From Papaver somniferum (taxonomy: Eukaryota; Streptophyta; Magnoliopsida; Ranunculales; Papaveraceae), in the NCBI RefSeq assembly GCF_003573695.1, contig NW_020621936.1, positions 11,842,001-11,906,000 on the forward strand: a stretch of DNA of 64,000 nt, read 5' to 3'. Positions 32,245 through 45,863 of this stretch are shown here, piece by piece (position 1 is the first letter of the stretch; each line of letters starts with the position of its first letter). Both the position numbers and the translations under genes were made by a program. A model generated the notes under the pieces. It had not been told where the DNA came from. It made no database searches and saw nothing but the letters and a program-made list of their open reading frames with translations.

Positions 32245-35200
32245 CTAAAGGAAGTCAGCAAAGAAATATTTCTGCTCCTCTGCCTCCTCCAAGACTTTCA
32301 AGGCTACCTTTTCCGCCTCCAGCTTCTTGGTTAGTTCAGCAACTTCGTTCATCTTCTTCAACACAGCATCACTAGTGGGGAAAGGAGCATCACCCTCTAC
32401 CACTTTTCTGAAAGCCTCATACTTTTGACGAAGCCACTTCAGATTGAAGCCAAGTTCTTCAGCATTCTTCAAGTTGTACTCCCAATCAAAGAGTACATCT
32501 CGGGTAACAACATTTCTGGTTATGATACGGATATCATTTATAACACGCAAGATGGCTTCTACTTGCCTCGTCAAGAAATAACTTCATCCTGGATCCTGAG
32601 TAACAACGATGTTTCCATACAGTTCCCACAGTCTCTCGTACATGGCAGCATATCCGATGGCAACGCTAAATCCGCCAACAAACTGGTGATATGGGAGAAA
32701 CTCACCAAATTGAGGAGCAAAAGAAATCCCTGCAGTGGGATACTCGTGTACTATCATACGGTTCTCAGTTACTGGAGCAGTGTCAACAATCATGGGGACA
32801 ACTTCAGTTGGAGTAGCTTCTACCATTCTCGATTCGGATTCCACAATCTCAGGCAAAATTGGGGTTTCAGCCACCTCCACGGCATAAACAACCATCAGTT
32901 CATGAACCTGAGGTGCAGGGATGTAAGTCTCATCACTGATAGCTCCAGGATTGCCCAAACCATCACCATTGGATCCGTTACTCCCAACTTCGGCATTTGG
33001 CACCTGATGTGAAGATTACATGGGATTAGAATGGTTCGAGCATGGAAACCCAATACGACCATAAAATTAAGAAATTAAGTGAACTAACATCATCTAAGTT
33101 CCTTATTATGCATCTAAGACATGCACAAGTAGTGCGAAAGTTATGAAACACGTTTTCAAAACAAGCTCAGCTGGAAAAAGTTTACACTTCCCTGTGTACA
33201 ATGACGAACTGGGAGCAATTGGTAAGGAATATATAGTTGAGTTATACACCATTATATTCGTATGGAAGTCCTCTACAACATGTCAAAATTTCATAATAAT
33301 TGGAGGAACGAGCGAAGAGATGTCTCCAAAACATTGGGCAACATGCAATCTGGGAAAATCCTGAAAGTCTCCTGGAATTTTACTGTTTCGCCTTTTTCAG
33401 GCCCTAAACATGCTCAAAAGTCAAAAAGCTTCTTTCAAAAAGCTTGGAAATTTCCTGGGATTGAAGATGCATATGCAGATATCGAAAATCCGACTCCAAA
33501 CAAGGATTCTACAACATTTTTACTAAAAGACTGAAGTCTGAAATTTTCTGGTGACGTATTTCGGCAAAATTACTCGTATATTCACATGGATTTTCACTCA
33601 TTCATTCATAAATCATCAATATCATATATCTATGAAGAGGTCACAGGAGGTATACTTACTAAGGGAGTCTCTAAACCATTTGAAGGCTCGGCAACGTCGA
33701 AATCTCCGTTGGCAACTCCGTTATCTTCATTCGGTTCGAGATTTCAGGAACTCTCCATATCTCCATGACTCAAAGAAGAGTGTTCTTCATCAATATTCTG
33801 CTTGTCCTCAATGATTTCCTCCTGAATACATCAACAACAATCATCACTAATTCTTCCAAAAGCATGTTACAATGATTAACGCGAAAAGAGAATACTTACG
33901 TCGACTTCTTCAGTGCTGGATCCTGAATTATTCGACCAGGAGCAAAACGAAGACCATCAATAACCGATGGAGCAAAATTATGGAACGAATTGAAAATATT
34001 CTTTCAAGATCCTAATTATATGGACGAGAAAATCACAATAGCAAAGAAGGCGCTAACAACTCACCAAAGAAGCGGCAGGGGATTGTATATTGTTCGGTAT
34101 CATCCTATGAGATGCCCTGCTCCTGCCTTCTCCTGCTTGAGGAATTTCTTGAAGGTTTGGAGAGTTTACATCAATTCGAGGTCTCACAGTACGACCATCC
34201 TATCACAAGGTCAATAATACAATTAAAAGTGTGATTGACATACCTTGGCTGAAATCGCAAAAAAGGGACTTACCTGTGTCGCACTTGGAGACGTTTTCCT
34301 CTTGTCGCCACTGGAAAGGTATCTCAGCCTGGGTCGATCAGAAATCATGTCATAGGAATGGAATTCTCGAACTGGGGACTGAACATCCATTTCAAACTGG
34401 TACACACGCTCAAGTTGTTGATGCCAAAAGTCTATGTAACCAGGGGTTACGAAAGTATCTCAATCAGAACATGGAAACAAATAATCGCTTCCTTCCACAC
34501 GTGTGCAGTCTAAGTGAGCCTTCAGGTACTCAATCTCTGGCTTATTTGTCCGATGACCCGGAATACACTGATCAAGACCCATCTGTCTAGCTGCTCTATT
34601 AATGTTGTATTCTTCTACCTGGAATTCTCCATTCATTATTGATATCAAGAAACCAGGAGTACAACTCAAGACAAAAGATCTCTCTCCTTCGCTCAGACCA
34701 GCACTAGTACTGAACGTGATATTCTCTTCAGCAATATTAAAAGTGATCAGATGTGAGAAGAGAGAAAGAACCGACACCCAGGGGTGAAATTTGAACTGGG
34801 ATTCAATGTACAAAATGTCAGTAATGCATATCTTATATTGAGGCTTCTTTCTAGACCAGCGCATGATCCTGGCATTGTTCTTCTCAAGGAAGGCATGACG
34901 AGTGCCGACCTTGGGACCTTGCAAGATACTACGGGGAATGGGGGCATAACTCTCAAGATGCTCCCACATCAAGGCTTGGAGGAACATGGTATTGGCATAT
35001 GTCTCGACTTTCATGAAGCCGTCAGAAATACCGGAGTCTATAACTAAAGAGTCTAAATTGGCAAACAATGAACCCAAGAATAGACTGCCAATGGGAATTT
35101 TCTCACCTTTAGCCATCTTTATGGCAAAGCGAATCACAAACGGCTTCAGCAAGTGTCCACAATCTTCAAGGATATCCCTGGAGAGCCATAGACATAATAA

Positions 35201-35972
35201 AGCAGCAATTGTTAAAGTGCCATCAACCGGTTCTTCAGCAATTCCATCTCTCGGCCATCAACGCGACAATTATTGAGCATAGCAGGATATGGGTGACTCA
35301 TTAAATTCGTGCATCTTGGACTCCAATACATTAGATATCTCTTTATCCTCTGCTGAAAGCTCTTCAGGAAAATTACCAGTAATTGGAAAGTGCAACAAAA
35401 CAGCTACATCCTCTAAAGAAATAGTAAATTCTCCCCATCTGCATATGAACGTGTGAGTAGGAACACACCAACGGGAGAGCAAGGCTACCATACCTGGTAT
35501 ATCATGATTGATGATCAAATCTCCAGCAGCTTGAATGGCTCGTGTCACCTGAGCACGATCCAACACGGTCCTCACACGGCTATGACCCAGCATGTGTCTT
35601 GCCCATCCAGAGAAATGCGTCAGAGGTTCTCATGAAAGCTTAAACTCCACGTGAGAAGCCGAAAAGTGTTTCCCTTGCAAACAAAACCGAATTACTGCTT
35701 GAGGACATACCAACTTATTCTGAGTAGTGCTCCTGGGATTTATCAGCAACCGAAATGAGGAGCCTAAGGGACGCTTTTCAGGTCTATACAGATACACAAA
35801 GAATTTTTCCTCAGCAGTTGGAATGTTCTTAGCCTGAGGCTCTCTGCTTTCTCCTTAGAAATCTCAGAATCATCATTTCTGGAGGAACCATCATCTCTGG
35901 AAGAAACGTCTGTGGAAACATCCTCTCCAGAGGAAACATCATCTTCAGAAACGCTATGGGACTGAGTCATCT
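32245..35972 (-). pseudogene. antisense multi-exon PMD gene in unit 2
   Basis: Same exons as unit 1 at +11733: 35972-34274, 34199-34065, 34011-33900, 33821-33660 and 33003-32245. The PMD motifs, coiled coil, frameshifts and stops are shared. One informative difference: the exon 2 donor here is cacag|gtaagt, the standard form, while unit 1 has cacat|gtaagt, so unit 2 keeps the ancestral splice site. Another is leucine to phenylalanine in DVAVLLHFPITG. With five or more shared lesions it cannot make a full PMD protein, although spliced RNA remains possible. Confidence 0.75.
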
Positions 35973-36933
35973 CTGCAAAGTTGTTGTGACATCCATACAT
36001 GAATTTCATCAATAAAATGGAATTAAAGCAACAAGACAATTATGATGCTCATATTGACGTCTACAAAAATGGTAATCCTCAACTCTCACCTATTCACGAT
36101 TTCACGAACTTAGTAATAACAACGAAAAACCCCAAATTTGCTCGTTCTCTCAAACCTGCAAAATCGAGCATAAAACATATTATTCAAGAGTAAACACTGA
36201 CTTTTCGAGAAACTATGAGTAATTCACTTAACCCTCTATGTGAGCACTCGCTGATTTTTACGTGTACATACACTATAAAATTACTGAATTCTCACATACA
36301 CTGTGAATTCACCAATTCATAAATTGTGTGTTCTCAAAACTCGATTTTTATTTAATAAGATGTGAATAAGTCACGCGCATAAAAAAAATTTTGTGAGTTA
36401 ATGAACTCACGTAAATAAATAAAAAATATTGTGAGTTAACAACTCACGCAAAAAATTTTTTTTTTGCTCAATCGAGCATTCGTCGGTCAAACGAGGGACT
36501 TTTATATTTTTGAAGAACTCTCCACACTTCAAATAAAATTTCGAAAGTCCTCAAAAAAAAATTCATCATAAACTCCAGGCCTTTTCAAAAATTCCTTTAA
36601 CCCTAAGGATTATTATTTATTACTTTACGAACAAACCTACATTCTCAAAAGTATTTGCAAAGTTCATACTTTCAAAAACAAACTTGGGTTTTCATGAAAC
36701 CTAGTAAACAAAACTTTTACTACTGCAACTAGACCATGTCCATTCAAAATTTTATGTGTCTCTTCCATATTAGGGACTCGTACCTTCAACTAACGCACAA
36801 ACAGGTTTATACGTACGTTTTCTAAAAATCCTTCATAAATCCTACGCGTGCATGCAACCATGGGATTTTTGGTTTTGTGAACAACTCATGAATCATAAAA
36901 CTTACAGCAAAAAAAAAAATCGCACGGACTTAC

Positions 36934-37072
36934 CTGCCGGCGTCGGACGGTGGTCGGACGTCGGCGGGGCTGACGTGAACTTTTCCTGCTGCTGCTGAAC
37001 TCCTGAGGGTGATGAAGAAAGGGAGTGCTGGTCGGTCAATAATTTTTTTTTTAGGGCTTCTTCCCTTTTATA
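36934..37072 (-). promoter_or_regulatory. promoter and 5' noncoding exon of the antisense PMD gene, unit 2
   Basis: TATAAAAG on the minus strand at 37072-37065 and donor after 36934, as in unit 1. The adjoining T run is a few bases shorter than in unit 1. Between this exon and the coding exon lies the same AT-rich intron. Confidence 0.6.
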
Positions 37073-38712
37073 TCAAATTTTTTTCCAAAACCTAATAAAA
37101 CATGGGTTTCCTTTTCTGGGCTCGGGCCTGCAAATCCTAAACCGACCATAACTAAACTTCCTAACGCCCAAATCAGCAGTGCCTCATCTCTCCACACTCA
37201 GATGACACTCCACCTCACTATAAGGATCCTCATCTGTGCATTTTCTCGTACATGACACCATTGGGGTAAATCGAGGATTCTGAAACTACCTTTGTAGATT
37301 GAGTTCAACCACTGATCTCGTCGACTGAAAATCACCATTTAATGCATACTGCGGAACATAACTGTTCCTCACTAAGCAGGGGACTTAATGTAGATGGTGG
37401 ATTTTCAACAAAGGGTAAAACCGTAAAATCATGAGGCATGTTTTTGACACGGCTTTCAAGCATGCAAAAATTCATATTTTACGAAGCCATGATGAATATG
37501 TTTTCGAAAAGCCTCCACTAGCTGAGCGTTCGATCCCTGGCATTTCGTCGTGCCCTCTATGCAGAATAACGTATTTGGGCGGTTCTCCGTAGATTGAGAA
37601 CTTAAACGCCTTCAGGACGTCGATGATACTCACTGTTCCCTGACTGCAGGAGAGAGACTCACCTCCACATAGAAGAATAGTTGGGCGTAGGACGCCTTCA
37701 GGACGTCGGTGACACTCACCGTACCCTGATTATGTGGAGATAGTGCATAGATTCAGGCGGTTCTCCGTAGATTGAGAACACTAACGCCTTCAGGTTGTAA
37801 ACAACGTCGTGACTCCCTGACTGCGCACCATTCAGAATGGATGTGACGCTTTAACTGGATAATATCTTTTCTGAAATAGATTACTTCTGCCGTGACATTC
37901 ACTACTGAATTCCCAGAATAATCTATCATTGCTCCTATTCCATGGTTGAATCCACGGCCTGATCCCATGGAATGGCAATAACAATTGCTCTGATTCTATG
38001 ATCGAATCCACGGCTTGATCTCATAGAATGGAAATAAAACACAACTGTGTTATCTCATTACTCTGATTTCATGATCGAATCCACTGATCTCATGAAATGG
38101 TAATGGATAATTTTTATTACTCCGATTATATGGTCGAATCCACGATCCCGTAGGATGGTAATGCTCATTTTATTATTCTGAATTCATAGTCGAATCCATA
38201 TATGATTCTATGAATTAATAATGAACAATTATTCATTTTTTATTACTCAGTTACATGAACTATTCTCCACTGAATTTCATAAATTAGTAACAAATATTCA
38301 GCAATCGGGCATCTGGACCATCACTGAGTAAGCCCCACAAAAATGGTGTGAGTGTACTCGACAATGATGCACGACTGAGCACCCGGATGCACGAACGAGC
38401 GTCCAAAAACATGAAATAATGAGGAATCCTACACAAAAATAGGAGAGAGAAAATAATAATAAAATAATGGAGAAGCACCCATGGGCCGGGCCCACCGGCC
38501 GGCCGGTCATGCCCTAGCCGTGGCCGGTCCCATGCTTCCTCCATTATTTTTCCTTATTTTATTTTCATAAACTCATGAAGGTTTCCCCATCTTAGCAAAA
38601 TTCCTTATTTTGTGCAAAACTTGTGAATTCTCCATGACATGGTGGATTCACCAAATAATATTATAAAATAAGGAAAGGTATGCGGGACCGGGCAACGTAG
38701 TCGGCCGGCCAT

Positions 38713-40715
38713 TGGTGTGAATTCTAAATGCACACAAAACACTTGCAAGTATACAAGGTCAAGATTTGTAATAAAATGGTGAGTAGGGGTTTGTCCACAG
38801 GGAGAGGAGCATATGAGAAGTTTTCCTAGGCTAACAATGGTGACAATGTACTATGGCAGAGAGCAAAGCAGGGCAAATCAGCAAAGAACCAAGCTAAGTA
38901 ATGAAAAACAGACTAGAACCACAGCAGGGAAAGATAAGCAAAGAACCAAGGCTTGGAAAGTAAAGCAACAAAGAAACAGCTAAGAGAAGCAGCAAATAAC
39001 CAAGGCTTGGAAGCCAAGGGCAGAGTGAGTTCAGTGCACTGACTTCAGTGCAAAGTAGCTACAAAGTGCAAGAAAATGAAAGGCAAGAAAAGTAACTGAA
39101 ATACAAGCATACAGGACTGAAAAATAAAAGTGACTGAAAGAGTAGTGGTGGTAAGCCAAGGCATATGATCCACCTTGTATCCTAATCAAGTGACATGGTC
39201 TAGGTTAAGTTCAATCCTAAGCATACAACTAGAAATGAAAGAACACCAACTTGCTCACTAGTCTACCCCTAGCATTGGCTGTCTTTTGACAGTACAGCCA
39301 ATCACAGGCTCTATGAGCATTGGCCTCTCTCAATTACACAATAAAAACACAGCAGGGAAGAACTATCCTAGCTCAATCACACTTGACAGTGCACAAGGCT
39401 TCACTGAGCCTTGGCCTGAAACTGATTAGCTCATGCTAACCATGTTTTGGCAACAAACATACATCATATGAGATAAGTTAAACATAAATTGCAGCATATC
39501 AAATAACTACAACACATAAGCAAATTGCAACTGTAAACATACAAGTACTGAAATTTTCAGTTCATAAAAATTTTTCTCCAATTCTCTACTGGCTAGTCCA
39601 GAGAGGTAAAATAGTGTCTCTCTAATGCTTCCCCCAACACCAATTTATACCCATTACACAAAATTAGGTTTTCCCCCAATTTTCCCCAAAGTCAGTAAAA
39701 TTAGGTTTTGCCAATTACCTACTGTTGATGAAATTCTCGCTCCATCTCGTCGACCCATCCTTCTATTTCTCTTCCTGAGTCATCTCCCGCTCCAATTGCT
39801 GCTCTAACATCAACTTATATCTTCAATTTCTCACCTAGGGTTTCAGTGAGCAGAGATGAGAAATTGAGGAGATTAGTTGATGTAAAACGTGATAGTGATG
39901 ATGGGTATAGGTAGAGTGATTTGAGGAGAAGATAGTGGAGTGATTTGGGGTGAGGTGGTGGTGATGGAGACGGACATGGTGGTGGTGATGGCGACAGCGT
40001 CGCTGTGGAGAAGATGGTGGAGAGGGTATGGCTCGACTGTGTTTGGGTAGGGGGTGTGTTTGGGTTAGGTGGATGGGCTCGGGTACTAGGGTGTAAGGCG
40101 AATGCATCGAGTCTTGATGATCTGCGACGCTGAGCCGTGGGATTGGGAGATGAAAGATCAATCGGACGGTGATGTGAAGTGAAGCTTGTAGCGACCGCTG
40201 GATTTTTTTTATACAACGAAGTTAACGGCTCTAGATGGGGTTAGGTGTTGTAGTGTAAGGCGGAGATATCAGACGTTGATGAACAGCAAGGGAGCGACCG
40301 TTGGATTCAACAACCATCTAATCTGAAGGCTTGGAATTTCAGCGCTGTGGTGCTTGGCAGAGACTTCAGATTTTGATGCTCTATGAAGGAGCGACCATCG
40401 GATGCTTTTGGGAACTGATCTGACGGCTGAGAACGGAGGCGCTTTTGTGTGTAGAAAATGAGGTTGTGCGCACCATTCTTCGCGGCTTCCTTGCGTAATT
40501 TCTCCCGGCTTTTCACTACTTTTCTGCTCTTTTCGCTCCGCGACTCATCCGAACTTTATTTATTACCTAAAAATACGAAATTAATTAATAAAAATATTTA
40601 TTCTTGAAAACAATGAAAATACAGAATATGGGATAAAATGTAGAATTCATGCACAAAAGATGAGTTAAAATGCCAACAAAAAGGGATAAATATATACAAT
40701 ATTTGGCATTCATCA
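38713..40715 (-). repeat. downstream LTR of the young Athila-type element
   Basis: 2003 bases, TG..CA, virtually identical to 43861-45863. Open frames within it (39625-39807, 39815-40216, 39835-40161, 40307-40516) recur in the other LTR and are Pro/Ser/His low-complexity translations, not genes. Confidence 0.9.
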
Positions 40716-40736
40716 AATACCCCCAAACCTGAATTT
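40716..40736 (-). other. polypurine tract next to the downstream LTR
   Basis: On the minus strand the sequence aggtttgggggtatt lies immediately before the LTR start, as a plus-strand primer should. A second similar tract (taggtttgggggtata) lies at about 41978-41994. Such doubled tracts are known in some gypsy elements; here its use is inferred. Confidence 0.55.
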
Positions 40737-41356
40737 TACTTGTCCTCAAGTAAAACAAAACTAAGGAAATCCTAACTATACCACTGTCGCTGGTCTCTCG
40801 AATGCATTTAGCGTATGCACTAAGCCTTTTAAACCACTAAGTGTCCCTAGTGGACGAGTTGAAGTCTCGTGAAGGTTTGCTTAGAACGTACCTACAAAGT
40901 TCTAGGTCAAAATATAAGCTCAGATTCCATCAAACGTGACATGTGCAAAACAGTTTAGCTCACAGCAAAATGGAGATGTCAATCTAGCTATCGAAGGCAC
41001 AATCCTAGCACTGATAACAAATAAGGACATGTGATAAGAGTGTAAAGTGTATCTACACATGTGTAAAGAAAGATCTGAAGTCATGACTACTAATCACAAA
41101 GAGATAGTTTCTCAGGCTAAGAACTGAGGTCGAAATCTAGCTAGCTGTCCGGACTTTACGAGAATTGTGAATGAGTTGGAGGTATTTCACAATTACTCGC
41201 GTTGTACATCAATGGCATACACCCTCCTTGCTTATTACAAAAGAAACAACAAAAGATGACTATTTACATGACTCTTATTTACATTGACAAATCTCTTTTA
41301 TTTTTGGAACAAGAGATGATGGAATTGATAAATACTTGATTTTTTTGGTATTTTTC

Positions 41357-42388
<1,032 letters not shown>

Positions 42389-42400
<12 letters not shown>

Positions 42401-43885
42401 GGTTGGTTGTCTCGACCAACGTGAGGGCAGCCTACCTGTAGCGAGGTAGTTAATAATATCAGCAAACCAAGGAAGGTCTGAGATAGACATCAGCTGTTCA
42501 TCTGGGAATGATTCTCTAATCAGCTCAGATTCATCAATAGACTCTAAAGTTAATCTAGACAAATGATCAGCAACCACATTCTCACATCCTTTCTTATCAC
42601 GGATTTCGAGATCGAATTCCTGTAATAAGAGTATCCATCGAATAAGGCGAGCTTTAGCATCCTTCTTGGAAAGAAGATACTTCAAAGCCGCATGGTCTGT
42701 GTATATGATGATCTTAGACCCTATCAGATAAGATCTAAACTTGTCTAATGCGAAAACGACGGCAAGCAATTCCTTCTCGGTAGTTGAATAATTGAGTTGG
42801 GCATCATTAAGGGTTTTGCTAGCATAGTATATCACATATGGTAGTCTATCAACTCGCTGTCCTAAAACAGCACCAACAGCATAATCAGAGGCATCACACA
42901 TAAGTTCGAACGGAAGCTTCCAATCGGGTGGTCGGACTATAGGAGCGGTGGTGAGAAGGGTTTTTAATTCCTCCCATGCCTTCACACAAGCAGCATCGAA
43001 ATTGAAGGCAACATCTTTGGAGATAAGACTGCACAGAGGTCTGGAGATTTTGCTGAAATCTTTGATGAATCGCCGGTAAAAACCAGCATGACCTAGAAAT
43101 GATCTGATCTCCTTCACAGAGCAAGGTTGTGGTAGATGTTGAATGAGGTCAACTTTAGCTTTATCCACTTCAATTCCTTTCTCTGAGATGATGTGTCCTA
43201 GAACTATTCCTGAATTCACCATAAAATGGCATTTTTCCCAATTTAGAACAAGGTTCTTTTCTTTACATCTGGATATCACGAGGGCAAGATGCTTCAAACA
43301 TTCGTCAAACGAGGAACCAAAAACAGAGAAATCATCCATAAAGATCTCGAGAAAACTATCTATCATGTCAGAAAAAATGCTCATCATGCAACGCTGAAAA
43401 GTAGCAGGTGCATTACACAACCCGAAGGGCATACGTCTATAAGCAAACGTCCCAAATGGACACGTGAATATAGTTTTTTCCTGATCTTCCGGAGCAATGT
43501 GAATTTGGTTATAACCGGAAAAGCCATCTAGAAAACAGTAGTGACTGTGTCCAGACACACGTTCTAGCATTTGGTCAATGAAAGGGAGCGGGAAGTGATC
43601 CTTCCTTGTTACTGTGTTCAACTTCCTGTAGTCGATGCATACTCGCCATCCTGTGATTGTACGAGTAGGGACTAATTCATTCTTGTCGTTCTGAACAACA
43701 GTAATGCCTGACTTCTTAGGCACAACTTGAATGGGACTAACCCATTTGCTATCGGGAATTGGGTATATGATACCTGCATCAAGTAGTTTCAGGATCTCTC
43801 CTTTGACTACATCTCTCATGTAATAAAATGGTGAGTAGGTCAAGATGCACACAAAACACTTGGTGTGAATTCTAAATGCACACAA
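42389..43885 (-). pseudogene. Athila-type reverse transcriptase and RNase H
   Basis: A 498-residue open frame. In order: [16 protein letters not shown] (RT start), [40 protein letters not shown] with the first catalytic Asp, [18 protein letters not shown], and [10 protein letters not shown] with the catalytic DD. The RNase H domain follows, with [45 protein letters not shown] and [11 protein letters not shown]. Motifs fit the Athila lineage. The domains look intact, but the frame lacks its natural start because the upstream deletion joins it to LTR sequence at about 43820, and it ends with about 10 foreign residues where integrase should follow (near 42425). As part of a polyprotein it is not functional alone. 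Confidence 0.85.
43820..43860. other. patch of shuffled LTR pieces at the deletion junction
   Basis: Between RT coding and the upstream LTR (starting 43861) lie three pieces copied from the LTR in reverse order: taataaaatggtgagtagg (also at about 43918-43936), tcaagat (about 43907), and gcacacaaaacact (about 43879). A primer-binding site is expected here and is absent. Confidence 0.7.
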
Positions 43886-45863
43886 AACACTTGCAAGTAT
43901 ACAAGGTCAAGATTTGTAATAAAATGGTGAGTAGGGGTTTGTCCACAGGGAGAGGAGCATATGAGAAGTTTTCCTAGGCTAACAATGGTGACAATGTACT
44001 ATGGCAGAGAGCAAAGCAGGGCAAATCAGCAAAGAACCAAGCTAAGTAATGAAAAACAGACTAGAACCACAGCAGGGAAAGATAAGCAAAGAACCAAGGC
44101 TTGGAAAGTAAAGCAACAAAGAAACAGCTAAGAGAAGCAGCAAATAACCAAGGCTTGGAAGCCAAGGGCAGAGTGAGTTCAGTGCACTGACTTCAGTGCA
44201 AAGTAGCTACAAAGTGCAAGAAAATGAAAGGCAAGAAAAGTAACTGAAATACAAGCATACAGGACTGAAAAATAAAAGTGACTGAAAGAGTAGTGGTGGT
44301 AAGCCAAGGCATATGATCCACCTTGTATCCTAATCAAGTGACATGGTCTAGGTTAAGTTCAATCCTAAGCATACAACTAGAAATGAAAGAACACCAACTT
44401 GCTCACTAGTCTACCCCTAGCATTGGCTGTCTTTTGACAGTACAGCCAATCACAGGCTCTATGAGCATTGGCCTCTCTCAATTACACAATAAAAACACAG
44501 CAGGGAAGAACTATCCTAGCTCAATCACACTTGACAGTGCACAAGGCTTCACTGAGCCTTGGCCTGAAACTGATTAGCTCATGCTAACCATGTTTTGGCA
44601 ACAAACATACATCATATGAGATAAGTTAAACATAAATTGCAGCATATCAAATAACTACAACACATAAGCAAATTGCAACTGTAAACATACAAGTACTGAA
44701 ATTTTCAGTTCATAAAAATTTTTCTCCAATTCTCTACTGGCTAGTCCAGAGAGGTAAAATAGTGTCTCTCTAATGCTTCCCCCAACACCAATTTATACCC
44801 ATTACACAAAATTAGGTTTTCCCCCAATTTTCCCCAAAGTCAGTAAAATTAGGTTTTGCCAATTACCTACTGTTGATGAAATTCTCGCTCCATCTCGTCG
44901 ACCCATCCTTCTATTTCTCTTCCTGAGTCATCTCCCGCTCCAATTGCTGCTCTAACATCAACTTATATCTTCAATTTCTCACCTAGGGTTTCAGTGAGCA
45001 GAGATGAGAAATTGAGGAGATTAGTTGATGTAAAACGTGATAGTGATGATGGGTATAGGTAGAGTGATTTGAGGAGAAGATAGTGGAGTGATTTGGGGTG
45101 AGGTGGTGGTGATGGAGACGGACATGGTGGTGGTGATGGCGACAGCGTCGCTGTGGAGAAGATGGTGGAGAGGGTATGGCTCGACTGTGTTTGGGTAGGG
45201 GGTGTGTTTGGGTTAGGTGGATGGGCTCGGGTACTAGGGTGTAAGGCGAATGCATCGAGTCTTGATGATCTGCGACGCTGAGCCGTGGGATTGGGAGATG
45301 AAAGATCAATCGGACGGTGATGTGAAGTGAAGCTTGTAGCGACCGATGGATTTTTTTTATACAACGAAGTTAACGGCTCTAGATGGGGTTAGGTGTTGTA
45401 GTGTAAGGCGGAGATATCAGACGTTGATGAACAGCAAGGGAGCGACCGTTGGATTCAACAACCATCTAATCTGAAGGCTTGGAATTTCAGCGCTGTGGTG
45501 CTTGGCAGAGACTTCAGATTTTGATGCTCTATGAAGGAGCGACCATCGGATGCTTTTGGGAACTGATCTGACGGCTGAGAACGGAGGCGCTTTTGTGTGT
45601 AGAAAATGAGGTTGTGCGCACCATTCTTCGCGGCTTCCTTGCGTAATTTCTCCCGGCTTTTCACTACTTTTCTGCTCTTTTCGCTCCGCGACTCATCCGA
45701 ACTTTATTTATTACCTAAAAATACGAAATTAATTAATAAAAATATTTATTCTTGAAAACAATGAAAATACAGAATATGGGATAAAATGTAGAATTCATGC
45801 ACAAAAGATGAGTTAAAATGCCAACAAAAAGGGATAAATATATACAATATTTGGCATTCATCA
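43861..45863 (-). repeat. upstream LTR of the young Athila-type element
   Basis: 2003 bases, nearly identical to 38713-40715. Right boundary ttcatca at 45863 is followed by gccat, then the rest of the host LTR3. Confidence 0.9.

Noticed and set aside
13931..37388. Tandem units as an assembly duplication
   Set aside because: The two units differ at scattered bases, and the middle LTR is a clean recombinant of the outer two, which a duplicated contig would not give. Long reads would settle it.
39625..40516. Several open frames (Pro/Ser/His-rich) at 39625-40516 and again at 44773-45664
   Set aside because: They lie inside the two LTRs of the young element and are duplicated exactly with them. 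Low-complexity content and no known domain.
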